DNA of 64,000 nucleotides from Burkholderiales bacterium (GCA_025354165.1 JANXNI010000032.1:124001-188000); one strand, 5' to 3'. Counted from the first letter of the stretch, positions 9,346 to 18,260 are shown. Notes: generated from the sequence alone by a model not told the origin. Numbers and translations: made by a program.

Positions 9346-9876
9346 CTAACCGATCCGCGACGCGCGTAGTAGGCGCTCAAGGTCTTTATTGAGCTTTTTA
9401 ATATCCGGATTCTTTGGCCACAAAATGACCTGATTTCCCAGAGGATCAATTAGAAAAACCCCTCGTTTCAATAGCGGTTGCCACGCATCGGGTAGCGATA
9501 CTGGCGCAGAAAGCACGATCAAATCCGGATGCTCGGCAAGGAGCGCTGGATCGAGCCCTTTAGCAGCAATTACAACGCGAATCAAACGTTCACGCTCACG
9601 CCCCAGCATCGTTCGCGCTTGCCGTGTGGCGTGCAAAGCGTCGCGGCATTCAGCGTCGCATTCGCCGCCGACGGCCATAACCAAGCGCCATTTCCCCCCC
9701 CATTTTTCGGCATCTGCGGCAGACAAAGCCAGCGGCGCGAGCGGGCGCGTTTCCAGCAATTGGCCGTAGCTGCCACCGCCTTGAGGTTTGACGAAGTAGT
9801 ACGCCACCCACGCCGAAACAAAGGGCGCAGCGCACACCAGCGCTACCAGCAAAATCATCTTATTGGGGGACTTCAA
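9346..9876 (-). CDS. Cytochrome oxidase assembly-associated membrane protein with CxxxC motif
   Basis: 176 residues from a TTG at 9876, chosen because it overlaps the SURF1 stop as TTGA and has AGGAAG just upstream; an in-frame start at 9945 would lie deep inside SURF1. One N-terminal membrane helix (about 7-28) precedes a periplasmic domain with the motif GGECDAECRDAL. This resembles the CxxxC copper or thiol site of Sco/thioredoxin-fold proteins, but no distal Sco histidine is obvious. It is commonly found between SURF1 and ctaA/ctaB in this order of bacteria. A copper or thiol role in CuA assembly is inference. Confidence 0.75.
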   Translation of the reverse strand: MKSPNKMILLVALVCAAPFVSAWVAYYFVKPQGGGSYGQLLETRPLAPLALSAADAEKWGGKWRLVMAVGGECDAECRDALHATRQARTMLGRERERLIRVVIAAKGLDPALLAEHPDLIVLSAPVSLPDAWQPLLKRGVFLIDPLGNQVILWPKNPDIKKLNKDLERLLRASRIG

Positions 9877-10604
9877 GCGACTTCCTGTTTGCGAAAACTG
9901 AGTACGAAAAAAATAATCACAGCCATAGCCGCGAAGGCGTACCACTGTAACTGATACCCGCGATTTCTCTCAAAATTCGCGCCGGGCGCGGGGCGGGCCA
10001 CTCCGGTAAATCCTGGCCCCGTCGTCTGCTCGACAATCATCGGCTCCAGCGTGCGACCGATACGCTGTGAGAGCTCTTCGAGGTTTACATAGTTCAAGCG
10101 CGTCTCGCGGCCGTTGTCAAAAGTGCCCGGATTGCGTGAAGGCGGCTGGTTGATGCGTCCCGCGATTTTGACAATGCCGTTGGGGGTTTCGAGCTTGGGC
10201 AAGATCGAACGATCCGCCGCTGCGACGACCCAACCACGGTCAACCAGCACCGTACGGTCTCTGTTCCCAGATGCAGGATCGATACGAAAACTCTGCAACA
10301 CGCCGTACCCCGCCTTACCCTCGACGATTCGGTTGTCCAGCAGGAAGCGTTCATTTTCAACGAACGTACCGGCAAGCTCGATGCTGCGATAGCGCAATTC
10401 GATTGCGACGTTCGCCGTTGTCGCAACGTCAGCGAAATTGAGCGCTGGCGCGGAAAGGGCTGTGTCCAGTTGCGCCTGCTGCGAGATTTTGTATTCGGCG
10501 CGGTCGCTTTGCCAATTGCCGAGCCGAATGGTAACGGCGGCAAACAACACCGTCACCACAAACGCCCAGAGTTTGGGTTCAAATTTTCTGCCTTGCAGGA
10601 TCAT
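9873..10604 (-). CDS. SURF1 family cytochrome oxidase biogenesis protein
   Basis: 243 residues with the SURF1 layout: an N-terminal helix (about 10-30), a periplasmic domain and a C-terminal helix (about 218-237). Family motifs include RLGNWQSDRAEYK, LLDNRIVEGKAGYGVL, VLVDRGWV and the end motif GYQLQWYAFA. SURF1 helps haem A insertion into CoxA. The gene is divergent from the small DUF2909 gene, with about 50 nt between them. Confidence 0.95.
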   Translation of the reverse strand: MILQGRKFEPKLWAFVVTVLFAAVTIRLGNWQSDRAEYKISQQAQLDTALSAPALNFADVATTANVAIELRYRSIELAGTFVENERFLLDNRIVEGKAGYGVLQSFRIDPASGNRDRTVLVDRGWVVAAADRSILPKLETPNGIVKIAGRINQPPSRNPGTFDNGRETRLNYVNLEELSQRIGRTLEPMIVEQTTGPGFTGVARPAPGANFERNRGYQLQWYAFAAMAVIIFFVLSFRKQEVA

Positions 10605-10657
10605 CGTGGCGGAGCTATGAAAATGTTTCGATCAGGCTGTCTCACTACAATGACCCC

Positions 10658-10864
10658 ATGCGTTGGTTAGTCATTTTCTGTTTGGTCGCAATTGTGGTGT
10701 CGATGGCATCCGCACTGGTGTTTCTCTACCGGGGTCGCGAGGGTGGCTCTAAACGTATGCTGCGGGCGCTTCAGATTCGTGTCGGGCTGTCAGTGGGACT
10801 CTTCGTGATTCTGATGCTTAGCTACAAACTCGGATTCATCGGAGCGCAAGGCGTGGGAAGTTGA
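10658..10864 (+). CDS. DUF2909 family twin-helix membrane protein
   Basis: 68 residues with two predicted membrane helices (about 4-24 and 42-62) and a short basic loop containing GSKRMLRALQIRVGLS, which is the DUF2909 pattern. The gene occurs next to SURF1 and coxC in many betaproteobacteria. No function is known; association with the oxidase is by context. It is followed by a strong terminator at 10895-10921. Confidence 0.85.
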   Translation: MRWLVIFCLVAIVVSMASALVFLYRGREGGSKRMLRALQIRVGLSVGLFVILMLSYKLGFIGAQGVGS

Positions 10865-10894
10865 TCTGGCTAAAAAACTAAAGCCAGAAAAACT

Positions 10895-10921
10895 AAAGGC
10901 GGCTTAGAGCCGCCTTTTTTT
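10895..10921. terminator. Bidirectional intrinsic terminator
   Basis: Arms AAAGGCGGCT and AGCCGCCTTT form a perfect 10-bp stem with a 3-nt loop. The T-run follows on the plus strand, ending the DUF2909 transcript. The A-run before the stem gives a U-tract on the minus strand, so it may also block transcripts leaving coxC. Confidence 0.9.
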
Positions 10922-10935
10922 CGCCTGCCGCGCCG

Positions 10936-11796
10936 CTATAGCATGTAAACAATAACGAACAGACCGAGCCAGACGACGTCGACGAAATGCCAGTACCAGG
11001 CTGCTGCTTCGAACGCGAAATGGTGCTTGTCGTCAAAATGGCCGCGCATCGAGCGGAACAGAATCACGGTCAGCATGATGGCACCGATGGTCACGTGAAA
11101 GCCGTGAAAACCAGTCAGCATGAAGAATGTCGAACCGAATATCCCCGTCGTGAGCTTGAGGTTTAACTCGCTGTAGGCGTGCACGTACTCATACACCTGA
11201 AGCGTCAAAAATGTGATACCTAGAATGATCGTGGCGGCGAGCCACAGGATCAGTTTGCTGCGATGATTTTCGAGCATCGCATGGTGAGCGATGGTCAGCG
11301 TGACGCCGGAAGTCAGCAGCAATGCCGTGTTGATCGCAGGGATGCCCCATGCGCCCATCGGCGAAAAAACTTCCTTCAGATACGGCCCTGAGCTCGGCCA
11401 GGTCGCGGCAAATTCGGGCCACAGAAGTTTCGCGTCGATACTGCCTAGATCCGGTACGGAATGCATCCGCGCGTAGCCCAATGCGCCAAAAAAGGCTGCG
11501 AAGAACATCACTTCGGAAAAGATGAACCAGCTCATACTCCAACGGAACGAGGCGTCAACATTTTTTCCGTAGAGACGGCCTTCGCTCTCTTTGATCACTA
11601 CCCCGAACCAGCCGAACAGCATGTAGATCAGGATGGCGAAGCCGGCATAAAGTACAGGCAGGCCCCAGCTCACTTCATTCAAGCTGGTGACCGCACCGGT
11701 TGCCAGCGTGAGCAACGCCACGCTGCCAACAATGGGCCAGTGCGAGGGCTGTGGAACAAAATATTTGCCACTATTGGCTGAAGTTGAGGCGCTCAT
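10936..11796 (-). CDS. coxC: Cytochrome c oxidase subunit III
   Basis: 286 residues, ATG start. A seven-helix CoxC protein, with recognisable motifs SEVMFFAAFFGALGYAR, GFHGFHVTIGAIML and the C-terminal AAWYWHFVDVVWLGLFV. Subunit III stabilises the oxidase core and the proton uptake path. It stands downstream of ctaG in the oxidase run, with a 66-nt gap that is too short for the DUF2970 gene sometimes found there. Confidence 0.97.
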   Translation of the reverse strand: MSASTSANSGKYFVPQPSHWPIVGSVALLTLATGAVTSLNEVSWGLPVLYAGFAILIYMLFGWFGVVIKESEGRLYGKNVDASFRWSMSWFIFSEVMFFAAFFGALGYARMHSVPDLGSIDAKLLWPEFAATWPSSGPYLKEVFSPMGAWGIPAINTALLLTSGVTLTIAHHAMLENHRSKLILWLAATIILGITFLTLQVYEYVHAYSELNLKLTTGIFGSTFFMLTGFHGFHVTIGAIMLTVILFRSMRGHFDDKHHFAFEAAAWYWHFVDVVWLGLFVIVYML

Positions 11797-11862
11797 GGGC
11801 AGGTCTCGCTAGGTTCTATGCTTGTTGTGTTCATGATTGTGTAGGTTCGCACTTATCGGTGC

Positions 11863-12459
11863 TTAACCAGGCAACTTGGCAGGTGGCGTGACGCTCAAAG
11901 GCGAATCAAGGTTGCCCGCAGGAGCTTGCGCAGCTGCGGGGCTAGCGCCGCCCGGCATTTCAAAGAATGTGTACGACAAAGTGATGGTATTGATGTCTTT
12001 CGGTAGCTCAGGATCGACCAGGAACACCACCGGCATCCTCCGGCTTTCGTTCGCGACAAATGTCTGCTTCGCGAAACAAAAACACTCCAGTTTCTTGAAA
12101 TGCTCGGCCGCCTGCGTTGGTCCGTAGCTGGGGATTGCCTGACCGACCATGTCGCGGTTGGTTGTGTTGGTGACGTCATAAATCACAGTCGTCAATTCGC
12201 CGGGATGCACAGTCAGCGTAGAAACCTCCGGCTTGAAGGTCCAGGGCAAGTTGCGCGTGTTGGCGTCAAACTCAATTTTCACACTGCGGGAGGTATCAAC
12301 CTGAGTGTTTTTGACCTGTTCCGGACGCATGAAATCGTTCACGCCCGTCACTTCGCAAATTTTCTTGTAGACCGGAACCAGCGCAAAGCCGAACGCAAAC
12401 ATGACCGCCACGAATACGGCCAATTTGCCAAACATCTGTTTATTCTCTAAGGAAAACAT
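11863..12459 (-). CDS. ctaG: Cytochrome c oxidase assembly protein CtaG (Cox11)
   Basis: 198 residues. One N-terminal membrane helix (about 9-28) is followed by a periplasmic immunoglobulin-like domain. The copper-binding motif is ECFCFAKQ, and the conserved YKKICEVTG segment is present. CtaG delivers copper to the CuB site of CoxA. The C-terminal tail is Ala/Pro-rich. It lies 16 nt after the small assembly gene. Confidence 0.95.
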   Translation of the reverse strand: MFSLENKQMFGKLAVFVAVMFAFGFALVPVYKKICEVTGVNDFMRPEQVKNTQVDTSRSVKIEFDANTRNLPWTFKPEVSTLTVHPGELTTVIYDVTNTTNRDMVGQAIPSYGPTQAAEHFKKLECFCFAKQTFVANESRRMPVVFLVDPELPKDINTITLSYTFFEMPGGASPAAAQAPAGNLDSPLSVTPPAKLPG

Positions 12460-12475
12460 GGTGCGCTAGCGTCCT

Positions 12476-12592
12476 CTAACCAGCTCGCACGTACCAGATG
12501 GACAGCGCAAGAATCAACGCGATTGCCGCCAACACCCAACCTGTGCGCAAATTGCGCCGACGCAGCATTTGCGCACGATCCGAGCGTTCCAT
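12476..12592 (-). CDS. Small cytochrome oxidase assembly protein (38 aa)
   Basis: A 38-residue frame, MERSDRAQMLRRRNLRTGWV then a single helix, ending in YVRAG and TAG. The basic RRRNLRTG before the helix is the pattern of the small assembly peptide found between coxA and ctaG in Burkholderiales. The ATG at 12592 lies 11 nt after the coxA stop. No clear Shine-Dalgarno is seen, so translation may depend on coupling to coxA. Confidence 0.75.
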   Translation of the reverse strand: MERSDRAQMLRRRNLRTGWVLAAIALILALSIWYVRAG

Positions 12593-12603
12593 CGCAGGAG
12601 CCA

Positions 12604-14229
12604 CTATTTGAACGCCGGTGGCGTTTCAAAGGTGTGATACGGGGCGGGCGACGGCACCGTCCACTCCAAGCCCTCAGCACCGTCCCACGGTTTGGCGGGA
12701 GCACGGATACCACTCTTGCCAGCGATTGTGCGGAACACGATGACGAGGAAGAAAATCTGTGCGGTGCCGAAAGCAAATGCGCCAATCGATGCAACCATAT
12801 TCCATTCGGTGAACTGCATGTTGTAGTCTGGAATGCGACGCGGCATCCCTGCCAAACCAAGGAAATGCATTGGGAAGAAAGTCACGTTGAACGCAATCAA
12901 CGACCACCAGAAGTGAATCTTGCCAAGCTTTTCTTCATACATCCAGCCCGTCCACTTGGGGCTCCAATAATAAACCGCAGCGAAGGCAGAGAACAGCGCA
13001 CCGGCCACCATCACATAATGGAAGTGAGCGACTACGTAGTAGGTGTCCTGCAACTGAATATCCACCGGGGTCAGCGCCAGCACGAGACCGGTGAAGCCAC
13101 CTAGGGTGAACAGGAAGAGGAAGCCGAGACAGAAAAGCATCGGCGTTTCGAGCGTGATTGAGCCCCGCCACATCGTAGCGAGCCAGTTGAAGATTTTGCA
13201 GGCGGTAGGGACCGCAATCAGCATCGTGGCGTACATGAAATAAATCTGGCCCGCCATCGGCAGACCTGTTGTATACATGTGGTGCGCCCAGACGATGAAC
13301 GAAAGAATCGCTATTGATGCCGTGGCGTAAACCATCGAAGCGTAACCAAACAGGGGCTTACGCGAAAACGCGGGGATGATTTGCGAAATCACTCCGAACG
13401 CGGGCAGCGCGATGATGTAAACCTCAGGATGCCCGAAGAACCAGAAAATATGCTGGAACATCACGGGATCACCCCCACCCGCAGCATTGAAGAAAGTCGT
13501 CCCAAAGTGCCGATCCGTTAGCAGCATGGTGACAGCACCGGCGAGCACTGGCATCGAGGCGATCAGCAGGAACGCTGTGATAAGCCATGTCCATGCGAAC
13601 ATCGGCAAGCGCATCATGGTCATACCGGGTGTGCGCAAGTTCAAAATCGTGGTGATGATGTTGATCGACCCCATGATCGACGAAGCACCCATGATGTGCA
13701 CCGCGAAGATCATCATGTCCATGCCCATGCCAGCCTGAATCGATAGCGGTGGATACAGCGTCCAGCCACCAGCCGCCGCGCCGCCCGGCACAAAGAACGA
13801 ACCAATCAGAAGAATCGCCGCTGGTGGCAACAGCCAGAACGACCAGTTATTCATGCGAGCAAAAGCCATGTCCGGCGCGCCAAGTTGTAGCGGCAGCATC
13901 CAGTTCGCAAAGCCCACAAAAGCCGGCATGATTGCGCCAAAAATCATCACGATGCCATGCAGCGTGGTGAGTTGGTTAAAGCGCTCAGGCTCAAGAATTT
14001 GCAAACCCGGCTGGAACAATTCAGCACGAATCAGCAGCGCCATAATGCCACCCGAGATGAACATTGCGAAGCTGAACCAAAGGTACATCGAGCCGATGTC
14101 TTTGTGGTTGGTCGTGGTCACATAACGCATCAGCCCTGTGGGGAGGTGATGGTGATCATCATGCCCGTCATGGGTATGATCGCCATGAGCGGGGGTGGTG
14201 TGCGGTGCGCCGTGTGGAACGCTGGCCAT
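12604..14229 (-). CDS. coxA: Cytochrome c oxidase subunit I
   Basis: 541 residues, 12-helix haem-copper oxidase core. CuB and haem ligand motifs are visible: HPEVYIIALPAFG with the cross-linked His-Tyr pair, WAHHMYTTGL, and HFHYVMV for the high- and low-spin haem histidines. The residues preceding the first helix contain about ten histidines (about residues 6-28). The ATG at 14229 has an AGGAG site. It reduces oxygen to water and pumps protons in the inner membrane. Adjacent coxB, coxC, ctaG and SURF1 make this an aa3-type locus. Confidence 0.98.
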   Translation of the reverse strand: MASVPHGAPHTTPAHGDHTHDGHDDHHHLPTGLMRYVTTTNHKDIGSMYLWFSFAMFISGGIMALLIRAELFQPGLQILEPERFNQLTTLHGIVMIFGAIMPAFVGFANWMLPLQLGAPDMAFARMNNWSFWLLPPAAILLIGSFFVPGGAAAGGWTLYPPLSIQAGMGMDMMIFAVHIMGASSIMGSINIITTILNLRTPGMTMMRLPMFAWTWLITAFLLIASMPVLAGAVTMLLTDRHFGTTFFNAAGGGDPVMFQHIFWFFGHPEVYIIALPAFGVISQIIPAFSRKPLFGYASMVYATASIAILSFIVWAHHMYTTGLPMAGQIYFMYATMLIAVPTACKIFNWLATMWRGSITLETPMLFCLGFLFLFTLGGFTGLVLALTPVDIQLQDTYYVVAHFHYVMVAGALFSAFAAVYYWSPKWTGWMYEEKLGKIHFWWSLIAFNVTFFPMHFLGLAGMPRRIPDYNMQFTEWNMVASIGAFAFGTAQIFFLVIVFRTIAGKSGIRAPAKPWDGAEGLEWTVPSPAPYHTFETPPAFK

Positions 14230-14323
14230 GGTTACTGCTCCTGATCCTGAATATCTAGCTCGAATGGGTCGAGATAACTGTAATTACTGCAATCGCGGCG
14301 ATGCTTTGGCGATTTTGAGTTGC

Positions 14324-15898
14324 CTAAGTGCCCGCGTTGATTTCAACGCGGCGTGCTGCTTTGTTGTCTCCACCGCCTGTGATTTCGGCTGGCGGTTTCA
14401 TATTTATGCGATCTGATCCGATGCCCGCAGCCACGAGCGCGGCCCGAACGGCCAACGCACGTTCTTTGGCAAGCTCCAGATTGGTCGCTTGATTGCCCGT
14501 CTTGTCGGTGTAGCCGGTGATGTCGATCTTGGCGTCCGCTTTGCCTTTGAGGAAAGTAAGCGCTGCGTCGAGGGACTCTTTGGCGTCGCCCGGCATTTCT
14601 TTCTTGCCGGTTGCGAAGTAGATTTTGGCGGGCATTGCTCCAGAGGCGGTTGCCGACGCCGGGGCGGCCTCCGAAGGAGCAGCGGCTGTTGCCGGCGCGG
14701 CACCAGCAGGTAGTACGCCACCGTTACGGGCTTTGGCGAAATCAATCGGCTGCGCAAATTCGGCTGCCTTGTTAGACCAGCTTGAACGCGTGTAGGCCAT
14801 CACGCCCGCCAGATCTTTATCTGTCAAATGCTTAAACGACGCCATCGCGGTTCCCGCTTTGCCGTTAAGCAACAACGCGACTTGCCCGTCTTTCGGGCCA
14901 TTCACAACCTTCGAGCCATCAAGTGCCGGGAACTGGCCCGCGATGCCCTTGCCAGTTGGCTGGTGACAGCCCTGACAACCGCCCACACCTTCATAGACCG
15001 TTTTGCCGTGAGCAATCAGCTCGTCGCGGGTGTAAGTTTTGGTGTCGACAGCGACCGCGGTGTTGGCAGCTTTACCTACGCCATACTTTTCTTTCTGCGC
15101 CGCGAGCCAAACGTCGTAATCAGCCTGCGTTTTAACCTCGACAACCGTCGGCATGAAGCCATGTTCTTTGCCACAAAGCTCGGCGCAGTTACCACGATAA
15201 ATACCTGGGCGATCCGCACGGAACCAGGCGTCACGAATGAAGCCCGGAATCGCGTCCTGCTTGACGCCAAGCGCCTGAACCCACCATGAATGAATAACGT
15301 CGTTGGCCGTCAGCAGCAGGCGAACTTTTTTGCCAACCGGAACCACCAGCGGGTTATCGACTTCCAGCAGATAGTTTTCGCCCTTGGATTCCGAGTTTTT
15401 GATTTGCGCGAGCGGGGTCGACAATGTTGAAAGATAGCCAAAACCATCGTGAATGTAGTCGTAGCCCCATTTCCATTGATAACCAGTGACTTTAATGGTC
15501 ATCTCGGGCGCAGAGCTGTCGCGCATGTCAAGAATCGCCTTGGTCGCTGGGAATGCCATCGCCAGGAGGATGAAGAACGGAATGATGGTCCACAGTGCTT
15601 CGACCGTAGCGCTCTCGTGGAATTGGGCCGCTTTGTGCCCTTTGCTCTTACGGTGCGCGTAGAGCGAATAAAACATGACGCCAAACACGCCGACGAAGAT
15701 CACCACACAGATCCAGGTGATTAACGTGTGCAGATCAAACATCTGCTGAGCAACCGACGAGTTCGCCGGCTTCAAATTCATTCGCCAGTCGGCAAAAGCA
15801 GCCATCGGCAGCAACGCGGTCAGCGCCCCCAACCGACCCGCACCCGCGACTAACGACTTCAACGTTGGCGCGGCGTTGCGCACAGAAAGCTTTGACAT
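14324..15898 (-). CDS. coxB: Cytochrome c oxidase subunit II fused to cytochrome c and OmpA-like domains
   Basis: 524 residues from the ATG at 15898; a GTG nine codons upstream is possible. Order: signal segment (about 1-36), two membrane helices (about 57-80 and 98-120), the CuA cupredoxin domain with H203, C238, E240, C242, H246 and M249, a class I cytochrome c domain with CQGCH at 308-312 and likely axial M352, an Ala/Pro linker (about 396-423), and an OmpA_C-like domain (424-522) with GYTDKTGNQATN, LAKERALAV and ARRVEI. CuA takes electrons from the fused haem. The terminal domain would face the periplasm and keeps the Asp and Arg used by OmpA proteins to bind peptidoglycan (D465, R480). 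Confidence 0.95.
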   Translation of the reverse strand: MSKLSVRNAAPTLKSLVAGAGRLGALTALLPMAAFADWRMNLKPANSSVAQQMFDLHTLITWICVVIFVGVFGVMFYSLYAHRKSKGHKAAQFHESATVEALWTIIPFFILLAMAFPATKAILDMRDSSAPEMTIKVTGYQWKWGYDYIHDGFGYLSTLSTPLAQIKNSESKGENYLLEVDNPLVVPVGKKVRLLLTANDVIHSWWVQALGVKQDAIPGFIRDAWFRADRPGIYRGNCAELCGKEHGFMPTVVEVKTQADYDVWLAAQKEKYGVGKAANTAVAVDTKTYTRDELIAHGKTVYEGVGGCQGCHQPTGKGIAGQFPALDGSKVVNGPKDGQVALLLNGKAGTAMASFKHLTDKDLAGVMAYTRSSWSNKAAEFAQPIDFAKARNGGVLPAGAAPATAAAPSEAAPASATASGAMPAKIYFATGKKEMPGDAKESLDAALTFLKGKADAKIDITGYTDKTGNQATNLELAKERALAVRAALVAAGIGSDRINMKPPAEITGGGDNKAARRVEINAGT

Positions 15899-15954
15899 AT
15901 TCTTTTGCTCAATCCAGTTACGCACAACAACTTATCCCAATTCAATATCGACGA

Positions 15955-16407
15955 CTAGCGCAACGACAGTGCGTGACGCAGCTCACCCAGTGCCCGCATT
16001 TGCTCAGGCCCTGACAAAAATTCCAACAATGCGACCGTTCGTCCAGACTGCCGCAACCGAACGCCGTACGGCATGCCTCGAAAGTGCGTAGCGCTCTCAA
16101 TTGCCAGCCAATTTCGCGTAAATACGAACTCGGTAGTTTTTCGCCGACGAATACTAATCACGTTCACCCCATTGTCCGTGATTTCAACCTTGTCGCGATC
16201 TTCTGACGCTAGTTCAATCCACAAAAAAGCGACCGTAACGCACGTCAGCTCTATCGCGGTAAACGGAAGAATGACCCACACCCCTGCAAACAACAACCAG
16301 AACAACGCGAATGAAACTGAAAGCCCTGCAATCGTCGCAAACATCAGAATCCTGTGCTTACGTTCGGTCGCAAACCGCCTTCGCCATTCGAGTGTCTTCG
16401 CTTCCAT
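15955..16407 (-). CDS. DUF2244 family membrane protein
   Basis: 150 residues from the ATG at 16407; a TTG at 16467 would add 20 residues with no membrane role. Two closely spaced helices (about 19-57) precede a C-terminal beta-rich domain with VEITDNGVNVI and a final LLEFLSGPEQMRALGELRHAL. This matches DUF2244, often found beside coxB. Function unknown. Confidence 0.75.
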   Translation of the reverse strand: MEAKTLEWRRRFATERKHRILMFATIAGLSVSFALFWLLFAGVWVILPFTAIELTCVTVAFLWIELASEDRDKVEITDNGVNVISIRRRKTTEFVFTRNWLAIESATHFRGMPYGVRLRQSGRTVALLEFLSGPEQMRALGELRHALSLR

Positions 16408-16487
16408 GCTGTACGGCAACCTTAAAAACAACTTCGGTTCGTCTGGAAAACCCTGAAAGTTTAGCAAATCGGCGCGTTACGCCCCAA

Positions 16488-17417
16488 CTAGCGAAGGGAA
16501 ATTCGCGCTAGCGCGCACGAAGCGACCCGGCTAAAAAGCGAATCTGCGCGACTGGTAATCACGATTGGCACCCGCCCGCCTTGAACAACGCCCGCACACT
16601 CTCCCCCGCCTATGTAGACAAAGCTTTTGTAAAGAATATTGCCGGAATTGAGATCGGGAACCAACAGAATATCGGGATCACCCGCTACCGCAGAAACGAT
16701 GCCCTTCGTCGCAGCAGCTCGAACAGAAATGGCATTGTCGAATCCAAACGGCCCGCCCACGATTGCCGCGCCGAACCGACCTGTCAGGCCCCACTCAGTA
16801 AGCGTACGCGCGTCGAGCGTGGCGGGAATATTTGCGTTAACAGTTTCTACTGCGGCGAGGATCGCTATCTTCGGAACTGCGACGCCCATCTTTTGCATCA
16901 GTTCAATGGCGTGAGTCAGGCTCTCCGCTTTGGTCAACAAATCCGGCGCGATGTTTACTACCGCATCAGTCACTGCGAGCAATTTGTGATACCGAGGCAA
17001 ATCGAAGACAAATGTGTGCGTCAGTCGGCCCGATCCGCGCAGGCCAGAGTCGCGTGCCAAAACAGCTCCCAGCAATTCATCAGTATGCAGGCTGCCCTTC
17101 ATCAACAAAGCCACCGCCCCCGAAGCGGCGTCGGCAACCGCAATTGCCGCAGCCTCGCGCGCGGAATCTCCAGTGTCGATCCACCGATACTGCGTTGACG
17201 ACGCACCCGCTGCTCTCAACAGCCCCTGAGCACTGGAAGGACCGTAAAAAACGGGTTCGATGATGCCCAGCCGGGCCGCGACCACAGCCGCTTCAAAAAC
17301 CGTGGCGTCTCCTGGGTACACGATTGCCGTCGCCGTCGGCGGCACCTGACGCGCATCCGCGATTAACGCCGTCAGCCGCGGATGGGCGGCGCTAACCGCA
17401 GCTGCCTCAACTCCCAC
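16488..17417 (-). CDS. pta: Phosphate acetyltransferase (short PTA/PTB type)
   Basis: 309 residues, GTG start only 4 nt after the iclR stop. It has the single PTA_PTB domain and lacks the long N-terminal regions of E. coli Pta. Visible signatures are LLMKGSLHTDELL, the VAAVETVN-like strand, and VAGDPDILLVPDLNSGNILYK. It converts acetyl phosphate and CoA to acetyl-CoA. Next to xsc, whose product is acetyl phosphate, it gives the last step of sulfonate carbon use. A phosphate butyryltransferase specificity cannot be excluded by sequence alone. Confidence 0.88.
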   Translation of the reverse strand: MGVEAAAVSAAHPRLTALIADARQVPPTATAIVYPGDATVFEAAVVAARLGIIEPVFYGPSSAQGLLRAAGASSTQYRWIDTGDSAREAAAIAVADAASGAVALLMKGSLHTDELLGAVLARDSGLRGSGRLTHTFVFDLPRYHKLLAVTDAVVNIAPDLLTKAESLTHAIELMQKMGVAVPKIAILAAVETVNANIPATLDARTLTEWGLTGRFGAAIVGGPFGFDNAISVRAAATKGIVSAVAGDPDILLVPDLNSGNILYKSFVYIGGGECAGVVQGGRVPIVITSRADSLFSRVASCALARISLR

Positions 17418-17421
17418 GACG

Positions 17422-18210
17422 CTACCAGTCCAGCGTCTGGCTAATCTGCTCTGCGGCCTCGCGCAGCGTTGGCAAAAATTCGATGGCCTGTGAAACGCTC
17501 ATGCGCGAAACGGGGCCGTGCACTGCAACGGCGGCAACTACACGATCCTGATCATTGGTTACGGGAACGGCAAGACAACAGATCCCTGCCAAATACTCTT
17601 CGTTATCGACGGCATATCCGCTGCGGCGAATCGACGTGAACTCCAACTCCAATTGACGAAGCGTCGTCAACGAGTTTTTCGTGTGGGCAATCAGTGGCGC
17701 ATTGGTGAGCAGCCGGTCACGCATGCGCTTGGGTGAGTGCGCAAGAAAAAGCTTTCCGCTAGCGCTGGCATACAGTGGAACTTTGGAACCCGCATGCAGG
17801 TTAATGCGCAGCGGCCATGCCGACTCCACGCGGTCCAGATACATTACCAAGTGCCCGTTAGGAATCGTCAAATTGCAAGTTTCGCCGACCCGCTCCACCA
17901 ACTCTTCAAGAATGGCCCGGCGCGCCGAGCGATGGGGGGAGTGCAGCAGCACGTTTCCGGCCAGAATCGCCAGCCGCTCGCCAGGAACGTAGCGCTTCGC
18001 GTCTGGCTCCCGCAGCAGCATACCGGCCTCTTCCAGCGTAGTAAGGATACGAAACACCGTCGGCTTCGGCAAATGGACGGCAAGCATGATTTCGGTCAAA
18101 CTCACAGAGCGCTCACTATTGGCGACGAACTCCATGACGGCTAGCGAACGCAGCGCCGCCGATCCTGCTTCACGGCTGTCTCGGTGTGCATCATCGTGCT
18201 CGGCCAACAT
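17422..18210 (-). CDS. IclR family transcriptional regulator
   Basis: 262 residues. The winged helix-turn-helix is at about 17-75 (SLTEIMLAVHLPKPTVFRIL) and the IclR effector domain at about 90-255, with the usual INLHAGSKVPLYASASGKLFLA. The ATG at 18210 has an AGGAA site. It is divergent from xsc, and the shared 158-nt region has an inverted repeat at 18261-18295. It is most likely the local regulator of the sulfonate genes; the ligand is unknown. Confidence 0.93.
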   Translation of the reverse strand: MLAEHDDAHRDSREAGSAALRSLAVMEFVANSERSVSLTEIMLAVHLPKPTVFRILTTLEEAGMLLREPDAKRYVPGERLAILAGNVLLHSPHRSARRAILEELVERVGETCNLTIPNGHLVMYLDRVESAWPLRINLHAGSKVPLYASASGKLFLAHSPKRMRDRLLTNAPLIAHTKNSLTTLRQLELEFTSIRRSGYAVDNEEYLAGICCLAVPVTNDQDRVVAAVAVHGPVSRMSVSQAIEFLPTLREAAEQISQTLDW

Positions 18211-18260
18211 CTTATGTTCCTAAGTTAATCGCCTTCACATTATGCACAATTGTCATTATT

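Noticed and set aside
11797-11862. DUF2970 gene expected between coxC and ctaG
   Set aside because: The gap is only 66 nt and holds no suitable frame.
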